Shown here piece by piece: positions 1-5,100 of a stretch of DNA of 5,974 nt. The stretch is from assembly GCA_013329565.1 (NCBI GenBank), contig DUJZ01000076.1:297-6270 (forward strand). The letters run 5' to 3'. The notes under the pieces are model-generated. The model was not told the origin of the DNA. It saw nothing but the letters and a program-made list of their open reading frames with translations, and did no database searches. The translations under genes were made by a program, and so were the position numbers. The first letter of the stretch is position 1. Each line of letters starts with the position of its first letter. The DNA comes from Methanomassiliicoccales archaeon (lineage in GTDB: Archaea; Thermoplasmatota; Thermoplasmata; Methanomassiliicoccales; UBA472).

Positions 1-405
1 GCGCAGGTCGGGGTGGCCCTTGAAAACGATCCCCATGAGGTCGTAGGCCTCCCTCTCGTGCCAGTTGGCTCCGCCCCACAAGGGGGTTATGGAGTCCACG
101 GTGGGATCGTCCCTGGGCAGGTCGACCAGCACCTCGGAAAGTATGTGGTTGGTCCACGAGGATATGTGAAACACGACGGTGAAATGGTCCATATAATCTA
201 CAGTGGTCACGCAGGAGCAGTGCTCGAAGTTGAGACCTTCCTTCATGAACTTGCATACTTCAAACGATATGTCCCGGGGGACCTGGATGTGCAGCCTCTT
301 GGGGGCAGTCTTGAGGACCTCCACGGCGGGGAACTTGGACCTTATGTCGTTGGATAGGTCTTCCACGGACCGGTCAGGCGTGTCGTAAACTATGACTTGG
401 CTCAT
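1..405 (-). CDS. nuoC: Complex I-type subunit C (30 kDa; NuoC/FpoC), 3' end beyond the window
   Basis: This is the N-terminal 135 residues of the 30-kDa hydrophilic subunit of a complex I-like oxidoreductase. In the family it sits in the arm that joins the membrane part to the electron-input module. The diagnostic region is at residues 108-135, reading [19 protein letters not shown] followed by F-K-G-H-P-D-L-R; this matches the family signature around W-x-x-A-N-W-x-E-R-E-x-Y-D-(M/L)-x-G-I-x-F-x-G-H-P-D-L. The ATG at 405 is chosen because GAGGTG lies 5 nt upstream and overlaps the nuoB stop. The gene follows nuoB by 9 nt and is clearly co-transcribed with it. The frame is still open at base 1, so it cannot be told whether the protein ends soon after or is fused to subunit D. 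It may be called fpoC if the organism is a methanogen. Confidence 0.93.
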   Translation of the reverse strand, partial: MSQVIVYDTPDRSVEDLSNDIRSKFPAVEVLKTAPKRLHIQVPRDISFEVCKFMKEGLNFEHCSCVTTVDYMDHFTVVFHISSWTNHILSEVLVDLPRDDPTVDSITPLWGGANWHEREAYDLMGIVFKGHPDLR

Positions 406-410
406 CTTTA

Positions 411-416
411 CACCTC
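411..416 (-). promoter_or_regulatory. Shine-Dalgarno site of nuoC
   Basis: GAGGTG on the minus strand lies 5 nt before the nuoC ATG and overlaps the last bases of the nuoB stop codon. It complements the 3' end of archaeal 16S rRNA and fixes the nuoC start. Confidence 0.75.
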
Positions 417-978
417 AATCGTCCAGGAAGCTGCCGCGGTTCTCGGCGGTCAATTTTCGGTTCAGCATGTTGAAGGCCTGTATCAGGGCCTCGGGGCGGG
501 CCGGGCATCCGGGGATGTAGACGTCCACGGGGATGAAGGTGTCCGCGCCCTGTATGACGTTGTACGCGTCGTACCACGGACCGCCGGATATGGTGCACTC
601 GCCCATGGCGATGACCCACTTGGGAGAAGGCATCTGCTCGTACAATGCCTTCAGGGAAGGTCGGAGCTTGGCGGATATCCAGCCGTTCAGGAGCAGCACG
701 TCGGACTGCCTCGGGGAGGACCTGAAAACGACCCCGAGGCGTTCGATATCATAGCGGGGACCGCCGGCGGCGGCCATCTCCAGGGCGCAGCAGGCGATAC
801 CGAAATGCAATGGATATACGGAGTTCCTCAGACCCCATGACCAGATGGGAGCGGTGATCTTATCGATGACCTTCTTGCCGCCGGTGGCCACCATGGTCTC
901 CCGCATCATGGTCTTGGTCATCTCGCCAAACTGCTTGGCGGTCATGGTCATGGCGTTGAATGACAGGTCTATATCCAC
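415..978 (-). CDS. nuoB: Complex I-type subunit B (NuoB/FpoB), carries Fe-S cluster N2
   Basis: The 187-aa protein is the PSST/20-kDa subunit, which in this family holds the terminal [4Fe-4S] cluster N2 next to the quinone (or methanophenazine) site. All four expected cluster cysteines are visible: Cys63-Cys64 in GIACCALEM, Cys128 in AMGECTISGG and Cys158 in YIPGCPARPEALI. The quinone-site segments RYD (75-77) and FRSSPRQ (85-91) are also present. Where many bacterial proteins have a GTVT segment and GAC, this one has NGWIS (98-102) and GEC; I believe this is typical of an archaeal subgroup but could not check it. The start is GTG at 978, preceded by GGAGAGG 5 nt upstream. An in-frame ATG at codon 10 would also be possible but has no comparable ribosome site. 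The gene overlaps the nuoA end by 10 nt, suggesting coupled translation. Confidence 0.95.
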   Translation of the reverse strand: MDIDLSFNAMTMTAKQFGEMTKTMMRETMVATGGKKVIDKITAPIWSWGLRNSVYPLHFGIACCALEMAAAGGPRYDIERLGVVFRSSPRQSDVLLLNGWISAKLRPSLKALYEQMPSPKWVIAMGECTISGGPWYDAYNVIQGADTFIPVDVYIPGCPARPEALIQAFNMLNRKLTAENRGSFLDD

Positions 979-1328
979 AATATCCTCTCCTTCTTCAAAG
1001 AATAATAGACTCCGGCGAGCAGGATGACGAGGAACGTTATCGCCGCGATGTTGGCGATGTCGGAGAGTCCTTCAAACGCCATGGCCCAAACGATGAGAAA
1101 AACCGTAAGGATATCGAAGGCCACGAAGATGATGGCGTAGATGTAGAATTGTACGTGGAACTGAATTTGGGCCACTCCGATGGGCCTCTCACCACACTCG
1201 TAGGTCGTGTCCCTCATCTCAGCGTGCTTCGTCGGCCTGAATAGCTTCCCCGTGACTATGGCAATAACGGGGACAAGTAGAGCCACCAGAGCGAACATTG
1301 CTACCGGGAAATAATCGTCTACGAGCAT
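969..1328 (-). CDS. nuoA: Complex I-type subunit A (NuoA/FpoA), membrane protein
   Basis: The 119-aa protein is the small three-helix membrane subunit that sits at the joint between the membrane and peripheral arms. Hydrophobic stretches are at about 7-27, 62-84 and 92-109. Between helices 1 and 2 lies the family signature YECGERPIG (43-51), with Cys45 in the loop known to move during quinone binding, followed by AQIQFHVQFYIYAIIFVAFD. The length is normal for the family. Helix 2 keeps Asp72 but has FDIL where many family members have FD-x-E, so the second acidic residue is replaced by Leu74. It is the first gene of the operon. The ATG at 1328 has no SD site, and a TATA box lies about 26 bp upstream, so the mRNA is probably leaderless. 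Confidence 0.94.
   Translation of the reverse strand: MLVDDYFPVAMFALVALLVPVIAIVTGKLFRPTKHAEMRDTTYECGERPIGVAQIQFHVQFYIYAIIFVAFDILTVFLIVWAMAFEGLSDIANIAAITFLVILLAGVYYSLKKERILWI
984..990 (-). promoter_or_regulatory. Shine-Dalgarno site of nuoB
   Basis: GGAGAGG on the minus strand ends 5 nt before the GTG at 978. It lies inside the nuoA coding end. It supports the GTG start over the downstream ATG codons. Confidence 0.7.
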
Positions 1329-1350
1329 TGAAGGGGGATAATGCTTCCTT

Positions 1351-1358
1351 TATTTAAA
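1351..1358 (-). promoter_or_regulatory. TATA box of the nuoABC operon, predicted leaderless start
   Basis: TTTAAATA on the minus strand, with purine-rich AAAG-type sequence just upstream as a possible BRE, is centred about 26 bp before the nuoA ATG. This is the usual archaeal TATA-to-start distance. Transcription would therefore begin at or next to the ATG. The bases just before the ATG (TATCCCCCTTCA) contain no SD motif, which fits a leaderless message. Confidence 0.65.
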
Positions 1359-1427
1359 CTTTAAACATTTCTGGGGGGTCGATTGTGAAGGTTTTTTGGC
1401 CTGACCAGACAGTTATATATTGTAAAA

Positions 1428-1435
1428 TTTATAAT
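1428..1435 (+). promoter_or_regulatory. Additional TATA-like element in the divergent spacer
   Basis: TTTATAAT lies in the most AT-rich part of the 1329-1509 spacer; a second candidate, TTATATAT, is at 1413-1420. Either could drive plus-strand transcription starting near 1442-1459, giving the DJ-1/PfpI gene a leader of about 50-70 nt. No SD precedes that gene, so the proximal box at 1481-1488 is preferred. This element is only a candidate. Confidence 0.25.
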
Positions 1436-1442
1436 AAAAAAT

Positions 1443-1500
1443 ATTCGGCTTTTTTAACCCGTTTCCCGGGCGATGAGATATTAATATTCTAGAGCCGAAT
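1443..1500. repeat. Inverted repeat ATTCGGCT / AGCCGAAT around a TATA box
   Basis: ATTCGGCT (1443-1450) and its exact reverse complement AGCCGAAT (1493-1500) are separated by 42 bp. The arm centres are 50 bp apart, close to five helical turns. The presumed TATA box of the downstream gene lies between the arms, and the right arm lies between that box and the ATG. This arrangement suits a two-site operator. It could also be chance, or a stem in a longer leader RNA if transcription starts upstream. Confidence 0.4.
1481..1488 (+). promoter_or_regulatory. TATA-like box of the DJ-1/PfpI-proC unit, predicted leaderless start
   Basis: TTAATATT is centred about 25-26 bp before the ATG at 1510, the standard archaeal spacing. 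The sequence before the ATG (GAATGTTATTATC) has no SD motif, so a leaderless transcript is the simplest reading. Confidence 0.5.
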
Positions 1501-1509
1501 GTTATTATC

Positions 1510-2046
1510 ATGCCGGAGGAGCGGAGGAAGGTAGCGGTCCTGGTCGAGGACGATTACGAGGACCTGGAGCTTTGGTACCCATATTACCGGTTGATCGAGG
1601 CAGGCTACGAGCCGGTGCTGATCGGCCCCAAGGTAGGTACGTACCGGGGAAAGCGCGGCTACGAGGCGAATGCGTCATTGTCCGCCGGCGAGGCGGACGT
1701 TGGCGACCTCTTAGGGTTGGTCATCCCGGGCGGAGGGGCTCCGGACCGGCTCAGAAGACACCATTCGGTGGTGGAGCTCGTGCGCAGCGCGTTCGATGGG
1801 GGATCGGTCATCGCCTCCATCTGCCACGGCGGATCGCTGCTCGTCTCGGCCAATGTGGTCCGAGGGATGAAGGTGACCTCCTTCCACTCGATCGAGGTGG
1901 ACCTCATCAACGCTGGAGCTCGCTACATGGACCGGGAGGTGGTGGTCGACGGGAACCTGATAACCTCGCGCAAGCCAGACGACCTGCCGGCGTTCATGCG
2001 GGAGCTGCTAAAGGCGTTAAAGGGGCTGCGGACCAAATCGGATTAA
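1510..2046 (+). CDS. DJ-1/PfpI family protein (class I glutamine amidotransferase-like fold)
   Basis: The 178-aa protein covers a complete DJ-1/PfpI domain. The nucleophile elbow is [13 protein letters not shown] with Cys105-His106. The acidic residues that pair with the cysteine in this family are matched by Glu17 and Glu20 in the N-terminal YEDLELWYP segment. The glycine-rich loop [12 protein letters not shown] is at 71-82, and the typical C-terminal region [17 protein letters not shown] is followed by [14 protein letters not shown]. It resembles the PfpI/PH1704 branch more than eukaryotic DJ-1. Family members have been described as intracellular cysteine peptidases and as glyoxalase/deglycase-type enzymes acting on methylglyoxal adducts; the sequence alone does not decide between these. 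It is cytosolic, with no signal peptide. It is followed 43 nt later by proC on the same strand with no TATA box in between, so the two are probably co-transcribed. Confidence 0.9.
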   Translation: MPEERRKVAVLVEDDYEDLELWYPYYRLIEAGYEPVLIGPKVGTYRGKRGYEANASLSAGEADVGDLLGLVIPGGGAPDRLRRHHSVVELVRSAFDGGSVIASICHGGSLLVSANVVRGMKVTSFHSIEVDLINAGARYMDREVVVDGNLITSRKPDDLPAFMRELLKALKGLRTKSD

Positions 2047-2079
2047 TACGAAGTTATCGATGGAAGGTCAGCCAATCGC

Positions 2080-2084
2080 AGGTG
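2080..2084 (+). promoter_or_regulatory. Shine-Dalgarno site that sets the proC start
   Basis: AGGTG lies 5 nt before the ATG at 2090. The other in-frame ATG, at 2060, has no such motif. The site therefore favours the shorter protein beginning [14 protein letters not shown]. Confidence 0.7.
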
Positions 2085-2089
2085 TTATC

Positions 2090-2896
2090 ATGAGGATCGG
2101 ATTCGTAGGCGCGGGCAACATGGCCGAGGCCATGATGAAGGGCATCATATCGGGTGGACTGGCCAAGACCGAGGACTTGATCGCCAGCGAGATCGTGCCG
2201 GAGAGGAGGGACTATATAACCAACACTCTCGGCGTTCAGACCGTCTCCGACAACATAGAGGTCGTGCGTTCATCGGACGTGGTCATATTGGCGGTGAAGC
2301 CTCATCACGTCGGCCCGGTCCTGGACGAGCTGAAGCCGTACCTTAGCGGCAACCATCTTCTCATATCCATAGCCGCCGGGGTCAAGATAGCCTTCATGGA
2401 GTCTCATCTGAACTGGGGCGTGCGCGTGGTCAGGGTGATGCCCAACCAGCCCTGTTTCGTTGGAGCGTCCGCCTCCGGGTTCGCCTTGGGACGTTCGGCA
2501 AAGAAGGAGGACAAGGATACCGTGCAGAGCATCCTGAACTCGGTAGGATTAGCCTTCGCCCTGGACGAGAAGCTGCTCGACGCCGTGACCGGTCTCAGCG
2601 GCAGCGGCCCGGCCTACATCTATCTGGTGATCGAGGCCATGGCCGACGGTGGTGTGCTAGCCGGGCTCCCCAGGGACGTGGCTCTGCAGCTGGCGGCGCA
2701 GACGGTCATCGGCGCCGGGAAGACCTACCTGGAGACCAGGAAGCACCCTGGCGAGCTGAAGGACATGGTGGCGTCCCCCGGCGGAACGACCATCGAAGGG
2801 CTCAGGGTCCTGGAGGAAGCGGGCGTACGCGGCGCGTTCATAGATGCCGTGGAGGCCGGGGCCAAGCGCAGCGAGGAGCTGGGCGGGAAGAACTGA
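2090..2896 (+). CDS. proC: Pyrroline-5-carboxylate reductase (ProC)
   Basis: This 268-aa enzyme catalyses the last step of proline synthesis, reducing 1-pyrroline-5-carboxylate to proline with NAD(P)H in the cytosol. The N-terminal Rossmann motif is [12 protein letters not shown] (4-15), AVKPHH (68-73) closes the cofactor site, and RVMPNQPC (115-122) corresponds to the usual MPNTP motif. The C-terminal dimerisation domain carries the hallmark [10 protein letters not shown] (169-178), EAMADGG (182-188), and [20 protein letters not shown] (219-238). The length matches the family. The start at 2090 is chosen because the Rossmann strand begins at residue 2 and an SD lies 5 nt upstream; a longer form from 2060 would add ten residues with no family support. 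The Gln for Thr change in MPNQP is a mild departure. The stop abuts the stop of nob1 on the other strand. Confidence 0.96.
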   Translation: MRIGFVGAGNMAEAMMKGIISGGLAKTEDLIASEIVPERRDYITNTLGVQTVSDNIEVVRSSDVVILAVKPHHVGPVLDELKPYLSGNHLLISIAAGVKIAFMESHLNWGVRVVRVMPNQPCFVGASASGFALGRSAKKEDKDTVQSILNSVGLAFALDEKLLDAVTGLSGSGPAYIYLVIEAMADGGVLAGLPRDVALQLAAQTVIGAGKTYLETRKHPGELKDMVASPGGTTIEGLRVLEEAGVRGAFIDAVEAGAKRSEELGGKN

Positions 2897-3361
2897 TCAT
2901 CTTCTGCGAGTGGTCCGCAGGGCCGAACCGCAGACCGGGCAGTCCGGCTGCGGCTCCTTGAACACCTTACCGCAACCGGTGCAGAGGTAGTTCCAACGCA
3001 CCACCTTGGATATCCCCTTCATGTTCATCGGCAGATATTCAACGCCCAGAACAGAAGCCAGGTTCTGGATCGAATAGTCGTCGGTGGCCAGCGCGGCCTT
3101 GAGCTCGAGAGCGAGCGCCAGCACTTCCATGTCCGTTTTTGACAGGCGCGAGGAGTCCCCGGTGCCCCTCGCGGCCTCCTTCACCTTGGACAGCGATGCC
3201 GTCGTGGCCTGGGACACCTTGATCGTGTGCAGAAGGTTCTCCGCCCGGCGGTCGTTGTACTTCTCCAGCTCGGCCAGCACCCCTTCCGTAACGTAAGCCT
3301 CCCAGTTTGGAGGGACCTGCTCCAGCCCGAACAGGGCTGAGGTGTCCAGAACGACCTTCAC
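2897..3361 (-). CDS. nob1: Endoribonuclease Nob1 (16S rRNA 3'-end maturation)
   Basis: This 154-aa protein is a PIN-domain nuclease with a zinc ribbon. In archaea and eukaryotes Nob1 makes the final 3' cut on small-subunit rRNA in the pre-ribosome. The PIN domain opens with KVVLDTSALF, and its acidic active-site residues are visible as Asp6, Glu31 (in VLAELEK), Asp77 (in SKTDMEVLALA) and Asp94/Asp95 (in LATDDY). The C-terminal ribbon has Cys127-x2-Cys130 and Cys141-x2-Cys144, and the tail is basic (RTTRRR). The frame stays open upstream to a GTG at 3460, but those 33 extra residues do not look like Nob1, would overlap the divergent neighbour, and have no TATA box before them. I therefore prefer the GTG at 3361, where family proteins usually start. 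That start has no clear SD. The stop abuts proC tail to tail. Confidence 0.9.
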   Translation of the reverse strand: MKVVLDTSALFGLEQVPPNWEAYVTEGVLAELEKYNDRRAENLLHTIKVSQATTASLSKVKEAARGTGDSSRLSKTDMEVLALALELKAALATDDYSIQNLASVLGVEYLPMNMKGISKVVRWNYLCTGCGKVFKEPQPDCPVCGSALRTTRRR

Positions 3362-3422
3362 GACCAGGTTAACGTCGACCGCCTTGATAACTTTACGGAG
3401 GACGGTGTTTTTGGCGTGGAAG

Positions 3423-3429
3423 TTAAATA
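3423..3429. promoter_or_regulatory. Shared TATA box of the divergent nob1 / orf87 pair
   Basis: TTAAATA on the plus strand, preceded by purine-rich GGAAG, is centred about 27 bp before the orf87 ATG at 3454, predicting a leaderless mRNA. Read on the minus strand the same bases give TATTTAA, which would start nob1 transcription near 3399, about 38 nt before its GTG. A weaker minus-strand box, GTAAAGTTATC (3386-3396), could instead give a leaderless nob1. The plus-strand role is better supported. Confidence 0.5.
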
Positions 3430-3453
3430 CCGGTTCCTGATAAACGAAGTCCG

Positions 3454-3717
3454 ATGTCACAGATACCTTTGGAGCAGGGAGTGATCGATTTCATCACTCA
3501 GAACAGGCAGGACTACCGCATCTGCACCTCCTGTTCCGGACCGGTCATGCTCCCGGTGGCGTTGAAGTCCCCCAAGTCCACCGACATCGTCATCGAGATC
3601 GGGGAGAACAAGCTCTACATATCCAGGGTCCAGGCGCGGTACATCAGAAGGGTGACCTCGGACATGATCTACGACCCCGAGGTCGGGCTGTCCTGCAACG
3701 CCTACCCCGGGCTCTAG
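3454..3717 (+). CDS. Small conserved-looking protein of unknown function (orf87)
   Basis: I do not recognise this 87-aa protein. It begins with a short helical segment (1-20), followed by YRICTSCSGPVMLP with Cys24-x2-Cys27. A strand-rich middle follows (TDIVIEIGENKLYISRVQA, 43-61), with Arg62, Arg65 and Arg66 in ARYIRRV nearby. Cys81 lies in the C-terminal tail GLSCNAYPG. A CxxC plus a later lone Cys could bind metal or be redox-active, but there is no second CxxC for a full zinc ribbon. It has no membrane segment or signal peptide. Evidence that it is real: an archaeal TATA box at the leaderless distance from its ATG, no competing conserved frame on the other strand, and a good fit into the gap between nob1 and the thiI-like gene. 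Its setting among RNA-processing genes hints at an RNA- or ribosome-related role, which is inference only. Confidence 0.75.
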   Translation: MSQIPLEQGVIDFITQNRQDYRICTSCSGPVMLPVALKSPKSTDIVIEIGENKLYISRVQARYIRRVTSDMIYDPEVGLSCNAYPGL

Positions 3718-4343
3718 ATCCTTTTCGCCAGCTCAGCGGAGCGAAGGGCCATGGATTCCAGGTCCACCTTGGCCCCCTCATTCAGGATGTCCTTGACCGA
3801 GGCGTTGGTTATGACCCTTGACGGCACGGCGGTGCAGTCCTTGCTGCCATCGCTCATTATGGATATCTCGTAGGTGCCGATGCCCTTGGCGATCCGCTCG
3901 ATCTCCAGCTTGTCCAGGCCGATCAGGGGGCGCAGGACCGGAAGCTCCAGCCCGTGCTGCTCGGCCCTGATGTTGTTCAGGGTCTGTGAGGCCACCTGGC
4001 CCAGGGAATCTCCCATGACGATCCCGGACGCTCCGAGCTTTCGCGCCAGTGCTTGGGCGGTTCGGATCATCAGCCTCTTGCACAGAACGCACTGATAGGA
4101 GCTCTGGCACTTTTCCTGGTTCACCGCCTGGTTCTCTCCGTGCGGGGCCATGTAGAGAGGCATCCCCTGCCCCGTTTCCCGGCGAAGCGCTTCCGCGAGA
4201 AGCATCGCCTTCCGCACGCCGAGCTCGCCGCTGAAGGGACGGTTGTCCATATGGAGCAGGACCATCTCCGCCCCGCGTTGTGCCATCAAGCACGCGGCCA
4301 CCGGGGAATCTATTCCCCCTGATAACAGAGCAACAAGCTTCAT
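3714..4343 (-). CDS. thiI: Stand-alone ThiI-type PP-loop protein (tRNA 4-thiouridine synthesis-like)
   Basis: The 209-aa protein corresponds to the catalytic half of ThiI, which activates U8 of tRNA with ATP before sulfur transfer. The PP-loop is at the very N-terminus, LLSGGIDSPVAA (6-17), and the second conserved block, GDSLGQVASQTLNN (111-124), is typical of ThiI. Full-length ThiI has an N-terminal ferredoxin-like and THUMP RNA-binding region and is nearly twice as long; here these are absent and no rhodanese domain follows. Cys85-x2-Cys88 (in QCVLCKR) and Cys170 (in KDCTAVP) recall the CxxC that methanogen ThiI uses, reported to bind an Fe-S cluster. The ATG lies 3 nt after the stop of orf55 and has no SD near it, so translation is probably coupled. 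The stop overlaps the orf87 stop. Exact substrate is uncertain; another tRNA thiolation role is possible. Confidence 0.8.
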   Translation of the reverse strand: MKLVALLSGGIDSPVAACLMAQRGAEMVLLHMDNRPFSGELGVRKAMLLAEALRRETGQGMPLYMAPHGENQAVNQEKCQSSYQCVLCKRLMIRTAQALARKLGASGIVMGDSLGQVASQTLNNIRAEQHGLELPVLRPLIGLDKLEIERIAKGIGTYEISIMSDGSKDCTAVPSRVITNASVKDILNEGAKVDLESMALRSAELAKRI

Positions 4344-4346
4344 GGT

Positions 4347-4514
4347 TCAGTTGTTAGGGCGGGGGACCTCCGCCCCGCCGGCCAGGACCAGCCCCTCCTC
4401 ATCGATGTCCTCGCTCTCGACGACCAGCAGGTCGATCAGCTCCTTCATCTGCCTTACCTCCGATCCAAGGTCCCTGATCTCCCGCGCCAGGTCGGCCTCG
4501 GTCAGGAGCCCCAC
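4347..4514 (-). CDS. 55-aa acidic coiled-coil protein between csl4 and thiI (orf55)
   Basis: I do not recognise this small protein. It starts at a GTG 4 nt after the csl4 stop and ends 3 nt before the thiI-like ATG, so it fills the gap exactly. Residues 9-30 form one amphipathic helix with hydrophobic residues at 9, 13, 16, 20, 23, 27 and 30 (Leu, Ile, Leu, Val, Met, Ile, Leu), an unbroken 3-4 heptad spacing. An acidic stretch ESEDIDEE (33-40) and a short Pro/Asn-rich tail follow. It has no Cys, no membrane segment and no known motif. A purine-rich GGAATGAGGGG precedes the GTG and partly resembles an SD site, but spacing is short, so coupling to csl4 termination is likely. It may be an adaptor or oligomerisation peptide for a neighbouring RNA enzyme; this is inference. 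That it is translated is supported by spacing and heptads only. Confidence 0.68.
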   Translation of the reverse strand: MGLLTEADLAREIRDLGSEVRQMKELIDLLVVESEDIDEEGLVLAGGAEVPRPNN

Positions 4515-4518
4515 CCCC

Positions 4519-5100
4519 TCATTCCTTGCCGGTGATGAGGATGGTCTCCACGAAGCCGTAGTCGTCGGCGATCTTCCGCGATTCGTACGCCTCGCAGTGA
4601 TCGCAGTACAGCCCCTTTTCCGCCCTTCTGAGCTTGGAGCGGCAGTTGCGGCACAAGGACCTGACGACGCCGAAGTGCGGATGGGTCGTGTTCAGCTGTA
4701 TGGACGGCCTGACCTGCATGACCTTGGCCCGGATTATGTCGCTGGGCCGGTACTCGCGGCCGACATCCTGGACGTAGTCCGAGGATATCTTGGAGACATG
4801 TATGGTCCCGTTGGTGTCCCCCGTGATATTGCGGGAGCGTCCCTCGACGGCCACGACCTCGCATATGGCCATGGAGGCGCGCACGTCGGTCACCTCGCAG
4901 AAAACGGAATCGCCGATCGCCAGGGAGACCATGGGGTTCTCGGCCTCCACGCTGACGGTCTTCTCGTTATCGTTCACCTTCAGCTCGCCGGTCAGGGCGG
5001 AGTACACGATCCCGCCCTCCTCGTAAGTGCCTTCGGCCGGGAGGTATTCCTCCGCCACGGCCACCTCGTCACCTGGTAAAACCTTTTTCTTGTCACTCAT
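4519..5100 (-). CDS. csl4: Exosome complex RNA-binding subunit Csl4
   Basis: The 193-aa protein is one of the two cap proteins of the archaeal RNA exosome, which guides RNA into the Rrp41/Rrp42 ring for 3'-5' decay or tailing. Three parts are visible. The N-terminal domain (about 8-45) contains VLPGDEVAVAEEYLPAEGTY and GGIVYSALTG. The S1-type OB fold (about 62-135) contains GDSVFCEVTDV, GTIHVSKIS and DIIRAKVMQVRP. The C-terminal zinc ribbon has Cys150-x2-Cys153 and Cys166-x2-Cys169. Length and order match archaeal Csl4. The ATG overlaps the stop of the upstream methylase in an ATGA, and AGGTG lies 7 nt before it, so the two genes are translationally coupled. The archaeal cap also commonly includes DnaG, which is not in this window. 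Confidence 0.96.
   Translation of the reverse strand: MSDKKKVLPGDEVAVAEEYLPAEGTYEEGGIVYSALTGELKVNDNEKTVSVEAENPMVSLAIGDSVFCEVTDVRASMAICEVVAVEGRSRNITGDTNGTIHVSKISSDYVQDVGREYRPSDIIRAKVMQVRPSIQLNTTHPHFGVVRSLCRNCRSKLRRAEKGLYCDHCEAYESRKIADDYGFVETILITGKE

Noticed and set aside
397..840. A 147-codon plus-strand open frame opposite nuoB
   Set aside because: nuoB on the minus strand has all four cluster cysteines; the plus-strand frame is a low-complexity Gly/Arg-rich shadow.
1390..1455. T-runs at 1392-1397 and 1450-1455 as possible terminators
   Set aside because: Nothing on the plus strand to the left needs terminating; both flanking genes diverge from this spacer, so these runs are better read as promoter-region AT richness.
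1385..1492. A 35-codon GTG-started plus-strand frame in the divergent spacer, with a G-rich stretch before it
   Set aside because: Very AT-rich, ends inside the TATA box of the next gene, has no recognisable motif and no TATA box at the right distance; more likely promoter DNA.
1329..1509. A possible small RNA or riboswitch in the divergent spacer
   Set aside because: Apart from the single inverted repeat, I saw no conserved structured-RNA core or tRNA-like fold; it is AT-rich promoter DNA.
2060..2089. Ten extra N-terminal codons for proC from the ATG at 2060
   Set aside because: No SD at 2060, whereas AGGTG is 5 nt before the ATG at 2090, where the Rossmann fold begins.
1572..2093. A 173-codon frame overlapping the DJ-1/PfpI gene on the same strand
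   Set aside because: Arg/Gly-rich out-of-frame translation with no promoter or SD; the DJ-1/PfpI frame has the conserved Cys-His site.
4243..5079. A 278-codon plus-strand open frame opposite csl4, orf55 and the start of the thiI-like gene
   Set aside because: It is antisense to csl4, whose S1 and zinc-ribbon motifs are clear, has no recognisable domain, and arises because high-GC coding DNA leaves the opposite frame open.
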